Shown in pieces: positions 1-9,351 of a stretch of DNA of 64,000 nucleotides. The notes under the pieces are model-generated. The model did no database searches and was not told the origin of the DNA. It was given only the letters and a program-made list of their open reading frames with translations. Position 1 is the stretch's first letter. Each line of letters begins with the position of its first letter. The stretch comes from an uncultured Caldilineaceae bacterium. GTDB taxonomy: Bacteria > Chloroflexota > Anaerolineae > Caldilineales > Caldilineaceae. Location of the stretch: NCBI GenBank assembly GCA_951812725.1, contig OX638330.1, forward strand, positions 992,001-1,056,000, given 5' to 3'. The position numbers were made by a program, and so were the translations under genes.

Positions 1-221
1 CGATATGCCGCCAAAATGATTTCGAAGGTCTGAACGGTTGGGCTTTTTCGCATAGCCAACCAAAGGCAAGTGCCAGCCAGCTACAATCGTGTATCGCAAA
101 TTGTAATGCTTCGGGCGGTCTGCCCGCACCTGACCCTCGCTCAGCTAGGCTTCTGCAACATTGCAAAAACTGAGGAAACGACCATCGCGAAACCTGCCGC
201 GAGAACAATCACGCGCAGAAA

Positions 222-230
222 TGGTATACT
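222..230 (+). promoter_or_regulatory. Extended -10 promoter of mutL, probably leaderless
   Basis: TGG followed by TATACT (225-230) is an extended -10 element. Its last base lies nine nucleotides before the mutL ATG at 240. No -35 consensus is seen and no Shine-Dalgarno sequence precedes the ATG. A transcript starting 7-9 nt after the -10 would begin at or just before the start codon. The rest of 1-221 holds no gene I can support, only a weak bulged inverted repeat at 36-61 that could be the end of an upstream unit. Confidence 0.6.
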
Positions 231-239
231 TTATCCACT

Positions 240-2255
240 ATGGCCATTCAGCTTCTTTCTCAGGACGTAGCCGCCAAAATTGCCGCCGGTGAAGTTGTGG
301 AACGCCCGGCAAACGTCGCCAAAGAACTGATCGAGAACAGCCTCGATGCCGGCGCGACCGAGGTGCAGGTCGAGATCAGAGAAGGAGGCCGGCGCCTCCT
401 GCAGGTGACCGACGACGGGTATGGAATCCCCGCTGCCGAAGTGCCGCTGGCAGCCCAGCGCCACGCGACTAGCAAACTGCATACCGCCGCCGATCTGGAC
501 TGCATCACCTCATTCGGCTTTCGCGGCGAGGCCCTCTATAGCATCGCTGCCGTCAGCCGCATGGCGCTGAGAAGCCGCCACGCCGAATCCGAATCCGGCG
601 CCGAACTGCATATCGAAGGTGGAAAAGTCATACGCAATCAGCCCGCCGGTTTACCCGTGGGCACAGTCGTCTCTGTCGAAAATATCTTCTTCAATACGCC
701 CGCGCGGCGTAAGTTTTTGCGGCGCCCGGCAACGGAGGCCAGCCACATCGCCGCCATAGTCCAGCGCTATGCCCTGGCCTATCCGGCCTGCCGCTTCCAA
801 TATGTCAGCGAAGGCAAACTCTCATTCTTCACTGAAGGCACCGGTCGCGTTGACGACGTTCTGTCGAAAATCTACGGGCGCGAGAACGCCAGCCAGATGT
901 TTCCCGTGGGTCGATCGCGCGAACGCGCCGCAGCCAGTGCCAATGCAGCACCGGCAAACGAAACCTCCCAGCCACAGGAGGACGAAGTCAGCTTCATGTC
1001 CGACGCCGACGAAAGTCCGGCGGCGCCATCTACCGCACCACCGGCAGGAGTGCACGTCAGCGGATACGTCAGTTCGCTATCCCTCACCCGCCCCACTCGC
1101 ACTCAGATCAACCTGTTCGTTAACCGCCGCTACGTCGAAGATCGAAGCCTGACCCACGCGGTTGTACAGGCATATCACACTCTGTTGCCGGTTGGCCGCT
1201 ATCCACTGGCTGTCCTCTTTGTCGAATTGGACCCGGCCGAGGTGGACGTCAACGTGCATCCGCGCAAGACCGAAGTGCGTTTTGTCGACGCCAACAAGGT
1301 CTTCAGGGCTGTCCAAAGCACCGTTCGCCAGGCGATTGTCGATAACGCCGGCGTGCCTGAAATGCAGCTGGGCGGCGAAGACGCGCGACCTGGCCCAATC
1401 CATACCCAGTCGTCGGGGGAACCGCGGGCTGAAGGCTTCGACCCACAAACAGCCCACCAACCACATCAGAGCGGATGGTCTGCCCGCCGCCACGCGATTC
1501 TCAGCGCCGGTGTCGAACAGCAGCCCGTAATACCATTCGAAATGCCGCCCGCCGACCAGCCCGAATCAGATCCGCTGCTGGACGCACCGAAATCTCTGCC
1601 GGACGCGTCGGCGCCGCCGGCAACGCCTGCCAGCAAGCAAGACGCGCCTCCCTTCGACGCCGATCAGTCCCTACCCCCACTTCGGGTAGTTGGGCAGGCA
1701 GGCGCAATGTATGTGGTTGCCGAAGGGCCGGAGGGGTTGTACCTGATAGACCAGCACGCCGCCCACGAACGGATCCTGTACGAGAAGTTCATGGCCCAGC
1801 GCGCAAGCGGCGAAGGTCAAGGAATCGCCCGCCAGGGGCTGCTTGCACCAATTTCACTGCATGTGGGCGACGCCCGCGCCGGTCTCGTTGCTCAGCACCT
1901 CAACGAGTTGAACGCCGTTGGCTTTGGCGTCGAACACTTCGGCGGCGACACCTTCCTCGTACGCGCCGTCCCCAGCCTCCTATCCGATCAGGACTCTGAA
2001 CGTGCGCTCGATGAGATCGTGCAGGGCTTGGCCGAAAATCGAGACATTGTCGGCGAGGAGTTGGAAGCCCGTTTGGTGAAGATGGTCTGCAAGCGGGCGT
2101 CGATCAAGGCCGGCCAGATTCTCAGCGACATCGAAATGAAGGAGCTGGTGCGCCAGTTGGAGCAGTGCCAAGCCCCGCGTACCTGCCCCCACGGACGCCC
2201 CACAATGCTGCAACTGAGCGCCGGCGAACTGGAGCGAGCCTTCAAACGGACGTAG
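240..2255 (+). CDS. mutL: DNA mismatch repair protein MutL
   Basis: MutL couples mismatch recognition by MutS to strand removal. The N-terminal GHKL ATPase is clear: ELIENSLDAGA around residues 29-39, then the GFRGEAL motif near residue 95. The protein is 671 residues, with a Pro/Ala-rich linker from about 360 to 480. The C-terminal domain carries DQHAAHERILYE beginning at D504, which fits the DQHA(x)2E(x)4E metal site of endonuclease-type MutL proteins, and CPHGRP at 649-654. It is therefore probably a latent nicking endonuclease, as in bacteria lacking MutH. The ATG at 240 gives the standard start of the family. It is transcribed alone and converges on hicB with only 6 nt between the stops. 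Confidence 0.96.
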   Translation: MAIQLLSQDVAAKIAAGEVVERPANVAKELIENSLDAGATEVQVEIREGGRRLLQVTDDGYGIPAAEVPLAAQRHATSKLHTAADLDCITSFGFRGEALYSIAAVSRMALRSRHAESESGAELHIEGGKVIRNQPAGLPVGTVVSVENIFFNTPARRKFLRRPATEASHIAAIVQRYALAYPACRFQYVSEGKLSFFTEGTGRVDDVLSKIYGRENASQMFPVGRSRERAAASANAAPANETSQPQEDEVSFMSDADESPAAPSTAPPAGVHVSGYVSSLSLTRPTRTQINLFVNRRYVEDRSLTHAVVQAYHTLLPVGRYPLAVLFVELDPAEVDVNVHPRKTEVRFVDANKVFRAVQSTVRQAIVDNAGVPEMQLGGEDARPGPIHTQSSGEPRAEGFDPQTAHQPHQSGWSARRHAILSAGVEQQPVIPFEMPPADQPESDPLLDAPKSLPDASAPPATPASKQDAPPFDADQSLPPLRVVGQAGAMYVVAEGPEGLYLIDQHAAHERILYEKFMAQRASGEGQGIARQGLLAPISLHVGDARAGLVAQHLNELNAVGFGVEHFGGDTFLVRAVPSLLSDQDSERALDEIVQGLAENRDIVGEELEARLVKMVCKRASIKAGQILSDIEMKELVRQLEQCQAPRTCPHGRPTMLQLSAGELERAFKRT

Positions 2256-2261
2256 CGCAGT

Positions 2262-2591
2262 TCAACCGCTGTCATTCGCCAGACGTGCGCTTACCAGTCT
2301 GTTCAGGCTAACGCCCTGTTCTGCCGCGCGCAGAACCAGCGCCGCGTGCGTTTCCGGCGGCACACGCACCAGGAACTTCCCGCTGTATGTTCGGTCGGCA
2401 ATTGGCTTCGGCGCAATCTCGCCCTCATCTCGCATGTCGCTGATACAATCAGAAACCAGACGGCGAATTCCGGAAAAGGCCTCTTCTGGCGTCTGCGCCA
2501 ACCAACTCAGCGAAGGAAACTCGGCGCACAGACCGACATATTCGCCATCTTCGCGTGACCAGGTAACGCGATATGTGTATTGGTCCTTCAT
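2262..2591 (-). CDS. hicB: HicB-like antitoxin, unpaired
   Basis: This 109-residue protein has the two-part HicB plan. Residues 1-60 form a partial RNase H-like fold (YRVTWSREDGEYVGLCAEFPSLS), and about 70-105 form a ribbon-helix-helix DNA-binding domain (GKFLVRVPPETHAALVLRAAEQGVSLN, split here only for description). HicB proteins neutralise the mRNA interferase HicA and repress their own promoter. No hicA-like gene of 60-90 codons is visible on either side: upstream (above 2591) lies non-coding repeat sequence and downstream is mutL. It may be a solitary regulator or a leftover of a broken pair. Confidence 0.75.
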   Translation of the reverse strand: MKDQYTYRVTWSREDGEYVGLCAEFPSLSWLAQTPEEAFSGIRRLVSDCISDMRDEGEIAPKPIADRTYSGKFLVRVPPETHAALVLRAAEQGVSLNRLVSARLANDSG

Positions 2592-2676
2592 TGCATCCCC
2601 TTTAGTTTCTCGATAGCTCGAAACTACTAAGCCACAACTAAATTGCGATCCCGAATGAGGCGAGCGAAGGTGGTTG

Positions 2677-2922
2677 CTCTCTCCTCACTCCTTTATACTC
2701 TCTTTTTGCATCTGGGCGGTCGGGCCTTCGGCCCTCCCTTGTGCAGGGGCTGCGCCCCCGCAACGCCCCCCTACAAAACCATCGCTCACCGACCGTGTGT
2801 GCGCATTCCAGCCGTGCGGCTCCAGCAACGTGGCCGCCGCCAACCGAATACGCAATCAGATTGCCTGAATTGCGGCAGCGATAAGGGACTGGTCAAGACA
2901 GACACTGTATATGGCTTAGCAG
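2677..2922. repeat. Interspersed two-hairpin repeat, copy A
   Basis: Core at 2714-2784 contains stem GGGCC-TTC-GGCCC (2722-2734) and stem GGGGC-TGC-GCCCC (2746-2758). The same core occurs at 14023, 33014 and 58563. Similarity with the 58.5-kb copy extends from the CT-rich sequence at 2677 to about 2922, giving a unit of roughly 240 bp. No transposase is present. It lies in the 0.9-kb stretch between hicB and the next gene. The rest of 2592-3385 shows no gene I can support. Confidence 0.8.
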
Positions 2923-3385
2923 TTACGATAGCTCTCATTACCTGGCGTACCTGATATGCCTTTGCTTGCGCCTTGCTGTTTTGGATATTCACTCTAGGAT
3001 CGCCTGCCCTTGGCGTCCGATAAGTCCGATGGCCGCTCCCCTTTTGACGAGATTCCCCGAAGTACCTGTCGCAAATCTACGCTAGGTCAGCGCGCCAAAC
3101 ACCCTTCCGCCTCCAGCCAGGTCTCTGGCGAACCTCCCTTGTGTTCTCCATTTCACGTATAATATCAATAACGATACCGTAAGTCAAGCGCTTGCGACGA
3201 TGAAGGCACGTTTCCTTATCTCCCATCCGACCGTACAACAGCGATCACATGGCAGGAAATGCACCCCCTCACCCAAATGCCAGTCCACGTCGCCACCCCC
3301 ATTAGCAGCCCGCCCGCACATCTCTCGCACACCTTTGTTCCTACCCACAAAAACCCATTCGTTTTGGGGAGAGTAAACTCTGGTG

Positions 3386-3394
3386 TGCTATACT
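3386..3394 (+). promoter_or_regulatory. Extended -10 promoter, probably leaderless
   Basis: TGC followed by TATACT (3389-3394) ends five nucleotides before an ATG at 3400. As at mutL there is no Shine-Dalgarno sequence in between, so transcription would start on or beside the ATG. Confidence 0.5.
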
Positions 3395-3399
3395 AAAAG

Positions 3400-3504
3400 A
3401 TGGTGCTCGAAAAGCTGGCAGATGCCCTTACGGCGTACCGGCATCACGCCGCGCAATTGGACTCCGAGCCCCCAATTACGATTCAGGACAGCCGGCGTGA
3501 TTGA
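3400..3504 (+). CDS. Possible 34-residue leader peptide or frameshifted N-terminus
   Basis: The ATG directly after the extended -10 opens a 34-codon frame (starts MVLEKLADALTAYRHH, hydrophilic) that stops with TGA at 3502-3504. The stop lies 8 nt inside the membrane hydrolase if that gene starts at GTG 3497. Either this is a small translated ORF coupled to the hydrolase, or it is the true N-terminus of the hydrolase separated by a frameshift or sequencing error. I do not recognise the peptide. Confidence 0.35.
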   Translation: MVLEKLADALTAYRHHAAQLDSEPPITIQDSRRD

Positions 3505-4027
3505 ATTCGACAACCCGGAACTGCTGGCAACAATAGTTGGCATTACCTGCTTCGCTATCGGCGCGTGGCTGGGAAGCCAGTTTCCGGACATTGACAGATT
3601 TCGGATCTTCCGCCTGCGCCACAGGTCTGGTGTAACACACAGCTTTTTGTTACCCGGCCTTTTTCTAATAGGCGGCGCTTTTACGCGGCTCCAATGGGCA
3701 GACTGGTTCACCGCCGGCTTTTCTGCTGGCGTTGCACTGCACCTGGCCTTCGATCTCTTTCCCGGGAAATGGCGCGGGTTCGCGCTGATAGACGTGCCAA
3801 AATTGGGACGAATTACAAGAAACTTATCGACTGTCTGGCTGTTCGTCAGCCTGTTCGTGTGTGTAATCGTTTCAGTATCCATCATCCCTGCTCTCGGCCC
3901 GGCAGGCATTTTCGCCTACGTCACTGCACTTGCCGTACTGTATCTCCACGGCATTCTGGCGAAAAAAGAGCATTTCGCCGCCGGACCGCTTCTGACAATT
4001 CTTACCCTGGGGGGCGAAGCTCTCTAG
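3497..4027 (+). CDS. YdjM/DUF457-like membrane-bound metal-dependent hydrolase
   Basis: A small integral membrane protein of about 177 residues from the GTG at 3497. It carries GSQFPDID, HRSGVTHS and HLAFDLF, the Asp/His pattern of the YdjM/LexA-regulated membrane hydrolase family (presumed metal ligands DxD, HRxxTHS and HxxxD). Four or more hydrophobic segments follow (LLATIVGITCFAIG, LFVSLFVCVIVSVSII and others). The substrate is unknown. The reading frame is open upstream to about 3383, but the segment before 3497 is unlike the family and overlaps the promoter. The GTG overlaps the stop of the 34-codon frame, so translational coupling is plausible. The gap to tig is 39 nt, so co-transcription with tig is possible. 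Confidence 0.6.
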   Translation: MIEFDNPELLATIVGITCFAIGAWLGSQFPDIDRFRIFRLRHRSGVTHSFLLPGLFLIGGAFTRLQWADWFTAGFSAGVALHLAFDLFPGKWRGFALIDVPKLGRITRNLSTVWLFVSLFVCVIVSVSIIPALGPAGIFAYVTALAVLYLHGILAKKEHFAAGPLLTILTLGGEAL

Positions 4028-4066
4028 GCTCTCGCTACCAAGAAATACAATGAGAGGCAAAGTACG

Positions 4067-5557
4067 ATGACCTTGACCGTTACCACAGAACCAATGGACA
4101 GACGACAACTCTCCATGACAATCGAAGTTGCCGACGAGCGCATCGATCAGGAGATGCGTAAAGCCGCCCGCAAACTCGCCGGGCAAGTACGCATTCCCGG
4201 TTTCCGCAAAGGGAAGGTGCCTTTTCATATTCTGCTTCAATTCGTCGGCCGCGAAGCAATCATCAGCGAGTTTGTGGACGAGCTGGGCCAGGAAGTTTAC
4301 AAGGAAGCGCTCGACCAGGAGGGTTTGGAGCCCTTTTTCATGGGAAGCCTTGATAACGTCGACACGGAAGAGTCCGTCCGCTTCCACCTGACGATACCGC
4401 TTCCGCCAGAGGTCAAACTGGGCAGCTACCGCGACTTGCGCGTCGAAGAAGAGGAAGCCGAAGTCGACGAAGAACAGATCCAGCAGCGCATACAGTCCAT
4501 CCTCGAACAAAATGCCGACTACGTTGAAGCAGACCGCCCCAGCCAGTACGGGGATCTGATGACCATCGACGTCAAAGGCGTGGTTTTGGACGATCAGGGC
4601 AATGAGACCGAAACCGTCGTCTTCGATGAGGAAGATTGGGACGTAACGCCGGACCAGGAAAACCCAATGGAGCCTGCCGGTCTGGATGAATCACTTGTGG
4701 GACTGTCCCCCGGTGAAGAAAAAAACTTCGCAATCGCCTGGCCCGATGACAGCCCCAGCATGTATGCCGGCAATACTGTCCGCTTTGCCGTGAAAGTCCA
4801 CAAAACAAAGTCCTTCGAGACGCCGGCCGAATTGACCGATGAGATCGCCCAGAACTTCGGCCCCGATTTTGAAACCGCCGCCGACCTGCTTGATGACATT
4901 CGCGAGAACGCACAGCAAGAGGCGCAACAACAGGCGGAAAACGAACATATCCAATCAGTTCTCCAGGAACTGGTCGACATGAGCGACGTTGTCTATCCAC
5001 CCGTGGCCGTTGACCTTGAGATCGACCGGATGGTGCGTAACTTCGATATGCAGATTCGGCAAATGGGTCTGCAAGGAATGGAACAGTATCTGGAGATGTC
5101 CAACCAGACTATCGAAGAGTATCGCGAATCAATGCGCGAAAACGCCGAACAGTCACTGCAGATTGAGCTTGCGCTTGTAGAGTTCGCCCAGAACGAGAAG
5201 CTGACCGTCAGCGACGAAGAATTTGAAGCACACATCGGCGATATGGCCGGCCCCCTGCCCGAGGATGCAGATGAGGAAACGACCAAGGCGCGTATCGACA
5301 TGCTCGATATGATGCGCGCCGAACACAGCCGTCCACATGTCGAAAGTGAAATCCTCAAAGACAAATCAATTAAGTTGCTGCTGGCAATCTCCCGCGGCGA
5401 AGAGATCCCCGAGCCGGTGGCCGAAGCCGACGCGGCAGACGATGCCGACCAGCCCGATGCAGACGACTCCGATCAGCCGGCGCAACCAGCCGAATCCGAG
5501 CCAGCTGCAGAAGGCGCCGCCGCAGATGAGGCCAACGAAGAGATCGCAGAATCCTGA
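4067..5557 (+). CDS. tig: Trigger factor, ribosome-associated chaperone
   Basis: Trigger factor binds at the ribosomal exit tunnel and shields nascent chains. The N-terminal domain contains the ribosome-docking signature GFRKGKVP at about residues 45-52. A FKBP-like middle domain begins with QYGDLMTIDVKG. The long helical C-terminal chaperone domain follows. The 496-residue protein is longer than the usual 430-450 because of an acidic Ala/Asp/Glu/Pro tail from about residue 445 (PEPVAEADAADDADQP onward). A GAGG sequence precedes the ATG. It heads the conserved order tig-clpP-clpX, linking co-translational folding with Clp proteolysis. Confidence 0.93.
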   Translation: MTLTVTTEPMDRRQLSMTIEVADERIDQEMRKAARKLAGQVRIPGFRKGKVPFHILLQFVGREAIISEFVDELGQEVYKEALDQEGLEPFFMGSLDNVDTEESVRFHLTIPLPPEVKLGSYRDLRVEEEEAEVDEEQIQQRIQSILEQNADYVEADRPSQYGDLMTIDVKGVVLDDQGNETETVVFDEEDWDVTPDQENPMEPAGLDESLVGLSPGEEKNFAIAWPDDSPSMYAGNTVRFAVKVHKTKSFETPAELTDEIAQNFGPDFETAADLLDDIRENAQQEAQQQAENEHIQSVLQELVDMSDVVYPPVAVDLEIDRMVRNFDMQIRQMGLQGMEQYLEMSNQTIEEYRESMRENAEQSLQIELALVEFAQNEKLTVSDEEFEAHIGDMAGPLPEDADEETTKARIDMLDMMRAEHSRPHVESEILKDKSIKLLLAISRGEEIPEPVAEADAADDADQPDADDSDQPAQPAESEPAAEGAAADEANEEIAES

Positions 5558-5722
5558 ATCGGACGCTAACACAACACTAACGCAGAATAGAGCGGCCCCT
5601 ACATTTCTCGGCAGGTGCATCGGATACATTGAAGCCTGCTCCGAACAGTCGAACTGCCGTACCACTGGCTGATTTCGGGGCCAGTTCACAACCAGATTAT
5701 CATCCGAAAAAGGGAGATCCAG

Positions 5723-6493
5723 ATGTTTCATCCGTTCAACGAACCGCATGCGGGCCAGCCGCCTGAATCGCCGCAAAATACTGAAATACCCGGCTGGACG
5801 AGCGGCCTGACGCCTTCGAATATTGTGCCGATGGTGATCGAGAGCACCGGCCGCGGTGAGCGCGCCTATGACATATACAGCCTCCTGCTGAAGGAACGCA
5901 TCATCTTCCTCGGTATGCCCCTTTCCGACCAGGTGGCCAATCTGATTGTGGCCCAACTGCTCTACCTGAATTCTGAAGACCCGAACCAACCGATCCAGAT
6001 GTTCATACATAGCCCGGGCGGCCTCATCTACGCCGGCTTGGCCATCTATGACACCATGAAAATGATCAACACGCCGATACATACTTTCGCCGTCGGCGTG
6101 ACCGCCAGCATGGGTACCGTCCTGCTCTGCTCCGGCACCAAAGGCAAGCGCTACGCCCTTCCCCATGCAACTATCCACATGCACCCGGCCGGCGGCGGCG
6201 CCCAGGGCTATACCGAAGACGTGCGCATCGCCCTACGCGAGCAGGAGCGGCTCCAGACCCAGCTGTTCCATATCGTCGCGCAACAGACAGGTCACGTCTG
6301 GCAGGAGATCGAAGAGATATTCCAGCGCGACCGCTGGATGAACGCGATCGAAGCGCGTGACTTTGGCCTCGTTGACGAAGTGCTCGGCGACAGCAGCGAT
6401 ATCGTCTCTGTCGTAGACGGCCAGCTCAATGTGCCCAGCGCGAATGGCACAGAAACCGCTGCCGAAGAAGAGGCCGCGGCCGACGAAGAGTAG
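5723..6493 (+). CDS. clpP: ATP-dependent Clp protease proteolytic subunit ClpP
   Basis: ClpP forms the barrel peptidase that degrades substrates fed in by ClpX. The catalytic triad can be placed by comparison with E. coli ClpP: S129 (VTASMGT), H154 ([12 protein letters not shown]) and D203 (QRDRWMN). The conserved block [27 protein letters not shown] is intact. At 256 residues it is about 50 longer than usual. It has a roughly 30-residue Pro-rich N-terminal extension, possibly a propeptide, and an acidic Glu/Ala tail that mirrors the tail on trigger factor. A GGGAGATCC ribosome-binding site precedes the ATG. The gene lies 165 nt after tig and 151 nt before clpX. Confidence 0.95.
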   Translation: MFHPFNEPHAGQPPESPQNTEIPGWTSGLTPSNIVPMVIESTGRGERAYDIYSLLLKERIIFLGMPLSDQVANLIVAQLLYLNSEDPNQPIQMFIHSPGGLIYAGLAIYDTMKMINTPIHTFAVGVTASMGTVLLCSGTKGKRYALPHATIHMHPAGGGAQGYTEDVRIALREQERLQTQLFHIVAQQTGHVWQEIEEIFQRDRWMNAIEARDFGLVDEVLGDSSDIVSVVDGQLNVPSANGTETAAEEEAAADEE

Positions 6494-6644
6494 CAAGACC
6501 AGCCGGAATAGGCAGCCAGGCCGCAAGCAAGGCCTTGTGATCGGCAAGCAAGGGTGCAGGCGATGTACACTGTGTGGGCTCGCCGCCCTTCTTGTTGCCG
6601 AATCTATGCCCTGAAACGTGAATTAATCTTAACCTGGATACGCC

Positions 6645-8147
6645 ATGAACGTTTGCTCCTTCTGCGGCAGAGAGGAATCGGAGGCCAAGCGCCTTATCGC
6701 TGGCGACGACGATGTCCATATCTGTGACGAATGTATCCGCCTCGGCGCCGAAATCCTGGACGAAGAAGGGGTGGGGCAGATCGGTGCCTCGGCCAAAGTC
6801 GCACAGGTCACCGCCAAACGTGTGCCCAGCCCACGCGAAATCGTCCGCAGCCTGAATCAGTATGTGATCGGCCAGGACCGTGCAAAAAAAGTGCTGTCGG
6901 TCGCGGTCTACAATCACTATAAGCGAATCTTCGGGGGCAGCGGCGCGGCCGCGCAACGCTGGCGAGAAAACCAGCTCGACAGCGGCGAAGAGGCCGGCGA
7001 CTCCGCTCCCCGCAGCGAAGAACAGGCACTCCAGGGCCAGGATGATCAGATCGCCGAGGAGGAGCAGGTAGAGCTTGCCAAGAGCAATGTGCTTCTCATA
7101 GGCCCCACCGGAAGCGGCAAGACGCTCATGGCCCAAATGCTTGCCAGGCTCCTCGATGTCCCCTTTACAATCGCAGATGCTACCAGCCTGACAGAGGCAG
7201 GGTACGTGGGCGAAGATGTCGAGAGCTTGTTGGTTGGGCTTTTGCAGGCCGCCGACTGGGATGCCGACAGGGCCGCTTGCGGCATCGTCTACATTGATGA
7301 GATCGACAAGATCTCCCGCAAAGCCGGCGACAACCCCAGCATCACTCGCGACGTGAGCGGAGAGGGTGTCCAGCAGGCCCTGCTGAAGATCATCGAGGGC
7401 ACGACCGTCAACGTGCCTCCCAGCACAGGGCGCAAACATCCCCAGCAGGAATTCATACCGCTTGACACTCGTAACGTGCTCTTCATTGTGGGAGGGGCGT
7501 TTGTGGGAATGGCCGACATGGTCCGCAGAAGACTTCGGCGTCGCGCCGGCTTGGGCTTCGTGGACGACGAATCGGAGCTGGAACCCATGGCAAGGGTTGC
7601 AGAAGAGGACGGTGTCGACGATTTGCCCCTTCCCGATGGCCTGACCGAGCGCCAGCGTGAACTGAAGCTCCGTCGCCTCGAAAAGGAAGGGCGGGACGAG
7701 AGCCGCCTCCTCCAGCAGGTGATGCCGGACGACCTGCTCCACTACGGACTGATACCGGAATTTGTCGGGCGCGTACCGGTTGTCGTCAGTCTGGATGCGC
7801 TCGACCGCGACACGCTTGTCGAAATCCTCACCCGGCCTAAAAACAGCATCGTGCGCCAGTTTGAACAGCTCTTTGCAATGGATGATGTCCTGCTGGAGTT
7901 CGAGCCCGATTCGCTCTCCGCGGCCGCAACGGAAGCATATATGCGCCGCACCGGAGCAAGGGGCCTGCGTTCGATTGTCGAAGAGGGGCTGTTGGACGTA
8001 ATGTACGAAATACCCGGCCGTGACGAAGTCGTCCGCTGCCTTGTCCGCCGCGATGTGTTTGAGGACGGCGCCATGCCCCGCCTCTTTGGCCGACAGGGCC
8101 AGCAAGTTCGCCTCAATAATGAGCAGGAGCTGGACGCAGCAGCCTGA
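6645..8147 (+). CDS. clpX: ATP-dependent Clp protease ATP-binding subunit ClpX
   Basis: ClpX unfolds proteins and passes them to ClpP. The N-terminal zinc-binding domain has C4-x2-C7 and C27-x2-C30. Walker A is GPTGSGKT (153-160), Walker B IVYIDEID (214-221), the substrate-gripping pore loop GYVG (186-189), and the likely ClpP-docking tripeptide LGF (303-305, usually IGF). The C-terminal sensor region [11 protein letters not shown] is present. At 500 residues it is about 80 longer than typical ClpX. Extra acidic or Gln/Glu-rich sequence lies at about 100-143, before Walker A, and charged sequence at about 306-355, after the docking loop. Its stop is 3 nt from the convergent htrA stop. Confidence 0.95.
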   Translation: MNVCSFCGREESEAKRLIAGDDDVHICDECIRLGAEILDEEGVGQIGASAKVAQVTAKRVPSPREIVRSLNQYVIGQDRAKKVLSVAVYNHYKRIFGGSGAAAQRWRENQLDSGEEAGDSAPRSEEQALQGQDDQIAEEEQVELAKSNVLLIGPTGSGKTLMAQMLARLLDVPFTIADATSLTEAGYVGEDVESLLVGLLQAADWDADRAACGIVYIDEIDKISRKAGDNPSITRDVSGEGVQQALLKIIEGTTVNVPPSTGRKHPQQEFIPLDTRNVLFIVGGAFVGMADMVRRRLRRRAGLGFVDDESELEPMARVAEEDGVDDLPLPDGLTERQRELKLRRLEKEGRDESRLLQQVMPDDLLHYGLIPEFVGRVPVVVSLDALDRDTLVEILTRPKNSIVRQFEQLFAMDDVLLEFEPDSLSAAATEAYMRRTGARGLRSIVEEGLLDVMYEIPGRDEVVRCLVRRDVFEDGAMPRLFGRQGQQVRLNNEQELDAAA

Positions 8148-8150
8148 CCG

Positions 8151-9341
8151 CTATTCCGAATCTTCTGTCAGATTCACCCGCGTTTCGTATGACGTATCGC
8201 CGCGCAAGAGAGAAACGGTCACTGCGTCGCCCACCTGCAACGCCTCCAATCGCAGCTGCAAGGCCTTCTGGCTCCCCACCGGCTGGCCATCGATCGCGGT
8301 CAGTATGTCGCCGCCCACGTATACCTGCCGGTTCCACAGAACAATCCGCTCCTGCGCTCCCCGTACGCCTACCTTGTCCAACGGGCTGCCGCGCTCCAAC
8401 TGTACAAGCAGCAGTCCTTCCTCCACCGACAGATCGAGAGCCGCCGCCACCTGCGGCGTGATCTGATAGCCAAAGCGGATGCCCAGGTCAGGGTGTCGGT
8501 AACGGCCAAGCGATTTGAGTTCAGGCAGCGCCCGCACGATTTTTTCGACAGGCAAAGCAAAACTGACGCCCGTGTTGGCGCCGCTGCGGCTGAAAAGGGC
8601 AGTAATCATGCCGATAACTCGACCCGAGCTGTCCAACAGCGGACCGCCGGAGTTTCCCTGGTTAATTGCCGCATCGATCTGGATAATGCCCCCTACGTAC
8701 CTGTCCCCGCCTGCCTCCAGCGTGCGCTCCAAACCGCTGATCACGCCCGTAGTGAGAGAGCGGCGGTATTTACCGAACGGGTTACCGATCGCAACCGCCC
8801 GTTGCCCCACCTGCAAGGCCGCTGAACTGCCGAATTCGACCGCCTGCAACAGCTCGGGCGGCGCGTCTATCTTGAGTAAAGCCAGGTCGAAGCGGCTGTC
8901 ATGGCCGACCACCTCCGCCGCAAAAGTAACGCCCTCCTCAAATTCGACCTCAATATGCTGCGCGCCTTCTATCACATGGAAATTCGTAAGAATGTGTCCA
9001 TCGTCGTCGATCACGAAACCGGAGCCGAATCCTTCTCTCGGAACCAGTTCAGCGAAGAAGCCGCGGCGCTGCACGTGTGTTGTCACCGTCACAACCGCCG
9101 GCGCGACTCGCTTGTACAGGTCAACCAGGCGCTGTTCAGCAATGTCCAGCCCACGCTCGTCAATGTCCTGCATCTGTGCCGGCAGGGGGGCCGCCGACTC
9201 TCGAGTAGCGAAGACTCCGGGCGTCGCCTGGAATGGAGAAGGGGTCAACTCCAACGGGGTACAACTGACCAACGTAAAGCAGGTCGTTAGCAACAAGACA
9301 GTCCTGCTCAGGCAGCGGAATCCAACCAGTCGCAAAGGCAT
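8151..9341 (-). CDS. HtrA/DegP-like serine protease, lipoprotein, with PDZ domain
   Basis: A surface or periplasm-equivalent quality-control protease. The N-terminus is a lipoprotein signal (LLLTTCFTLVSC, lipobox cysteine C27) followed by a flexible stretch. The trypsin-like domain has triad H122 (LTNFHVIEGA), D152 (SRFDLALLKID) and S231 (QGNSGGPLLDS). One PDZ domain occupies about 280-390. In a 396-residue protein with a single PDZ the plan is DegS/HtrA-type rather than two-PDZ DegP. The gene lies 10 nt downstream of mutY on the same strand and is probably co-transcribed with it. It faces clpX tail to tail. Confidence 0.9.
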   Translation of the reverse strand: MPLRLVGFRCLSRTVLLLTTCFTLVSCTPLELTPSPFQATPGVFATRESAAPLPAQMQDIDERGLDIAEQRLVDLYKRVAPAVVTVTTHVQRRGFFAELVPREGFGSGFVIDDDGHILTNFHVIEGAQHIEVEFEEGVTFAAEVVGHDSRFDLALLKIDAPPELLQAVEFGSSAALQVGQRAVAIGNPFGKYRRSLTTGVISGLERTLEAGGDRYVGGIIQIDAAINQGNSGGPLLDSSGRVIGMITALFSRSGANTGVSFALPVEKIVRALPELKSLGRYRHPDLGIRFGYQITPQVAAALDLSVEEGLLLVQLERGSPLDKVGVRGAQERIVLWNRQVYVGGDILTAIDGQPVGSQKALQLRLEALQVGDAVTVSLLRGDTSYETRVNLTEDSE

Positions 9342-9351
9342 GCGTGGACGT

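Noticed and set aside
6426..8105. 559-codon open frame on the minus strand
   Set aside because: Antisense shadow of clpX, which has all its motifs; high GC keeps the opposite frame open.
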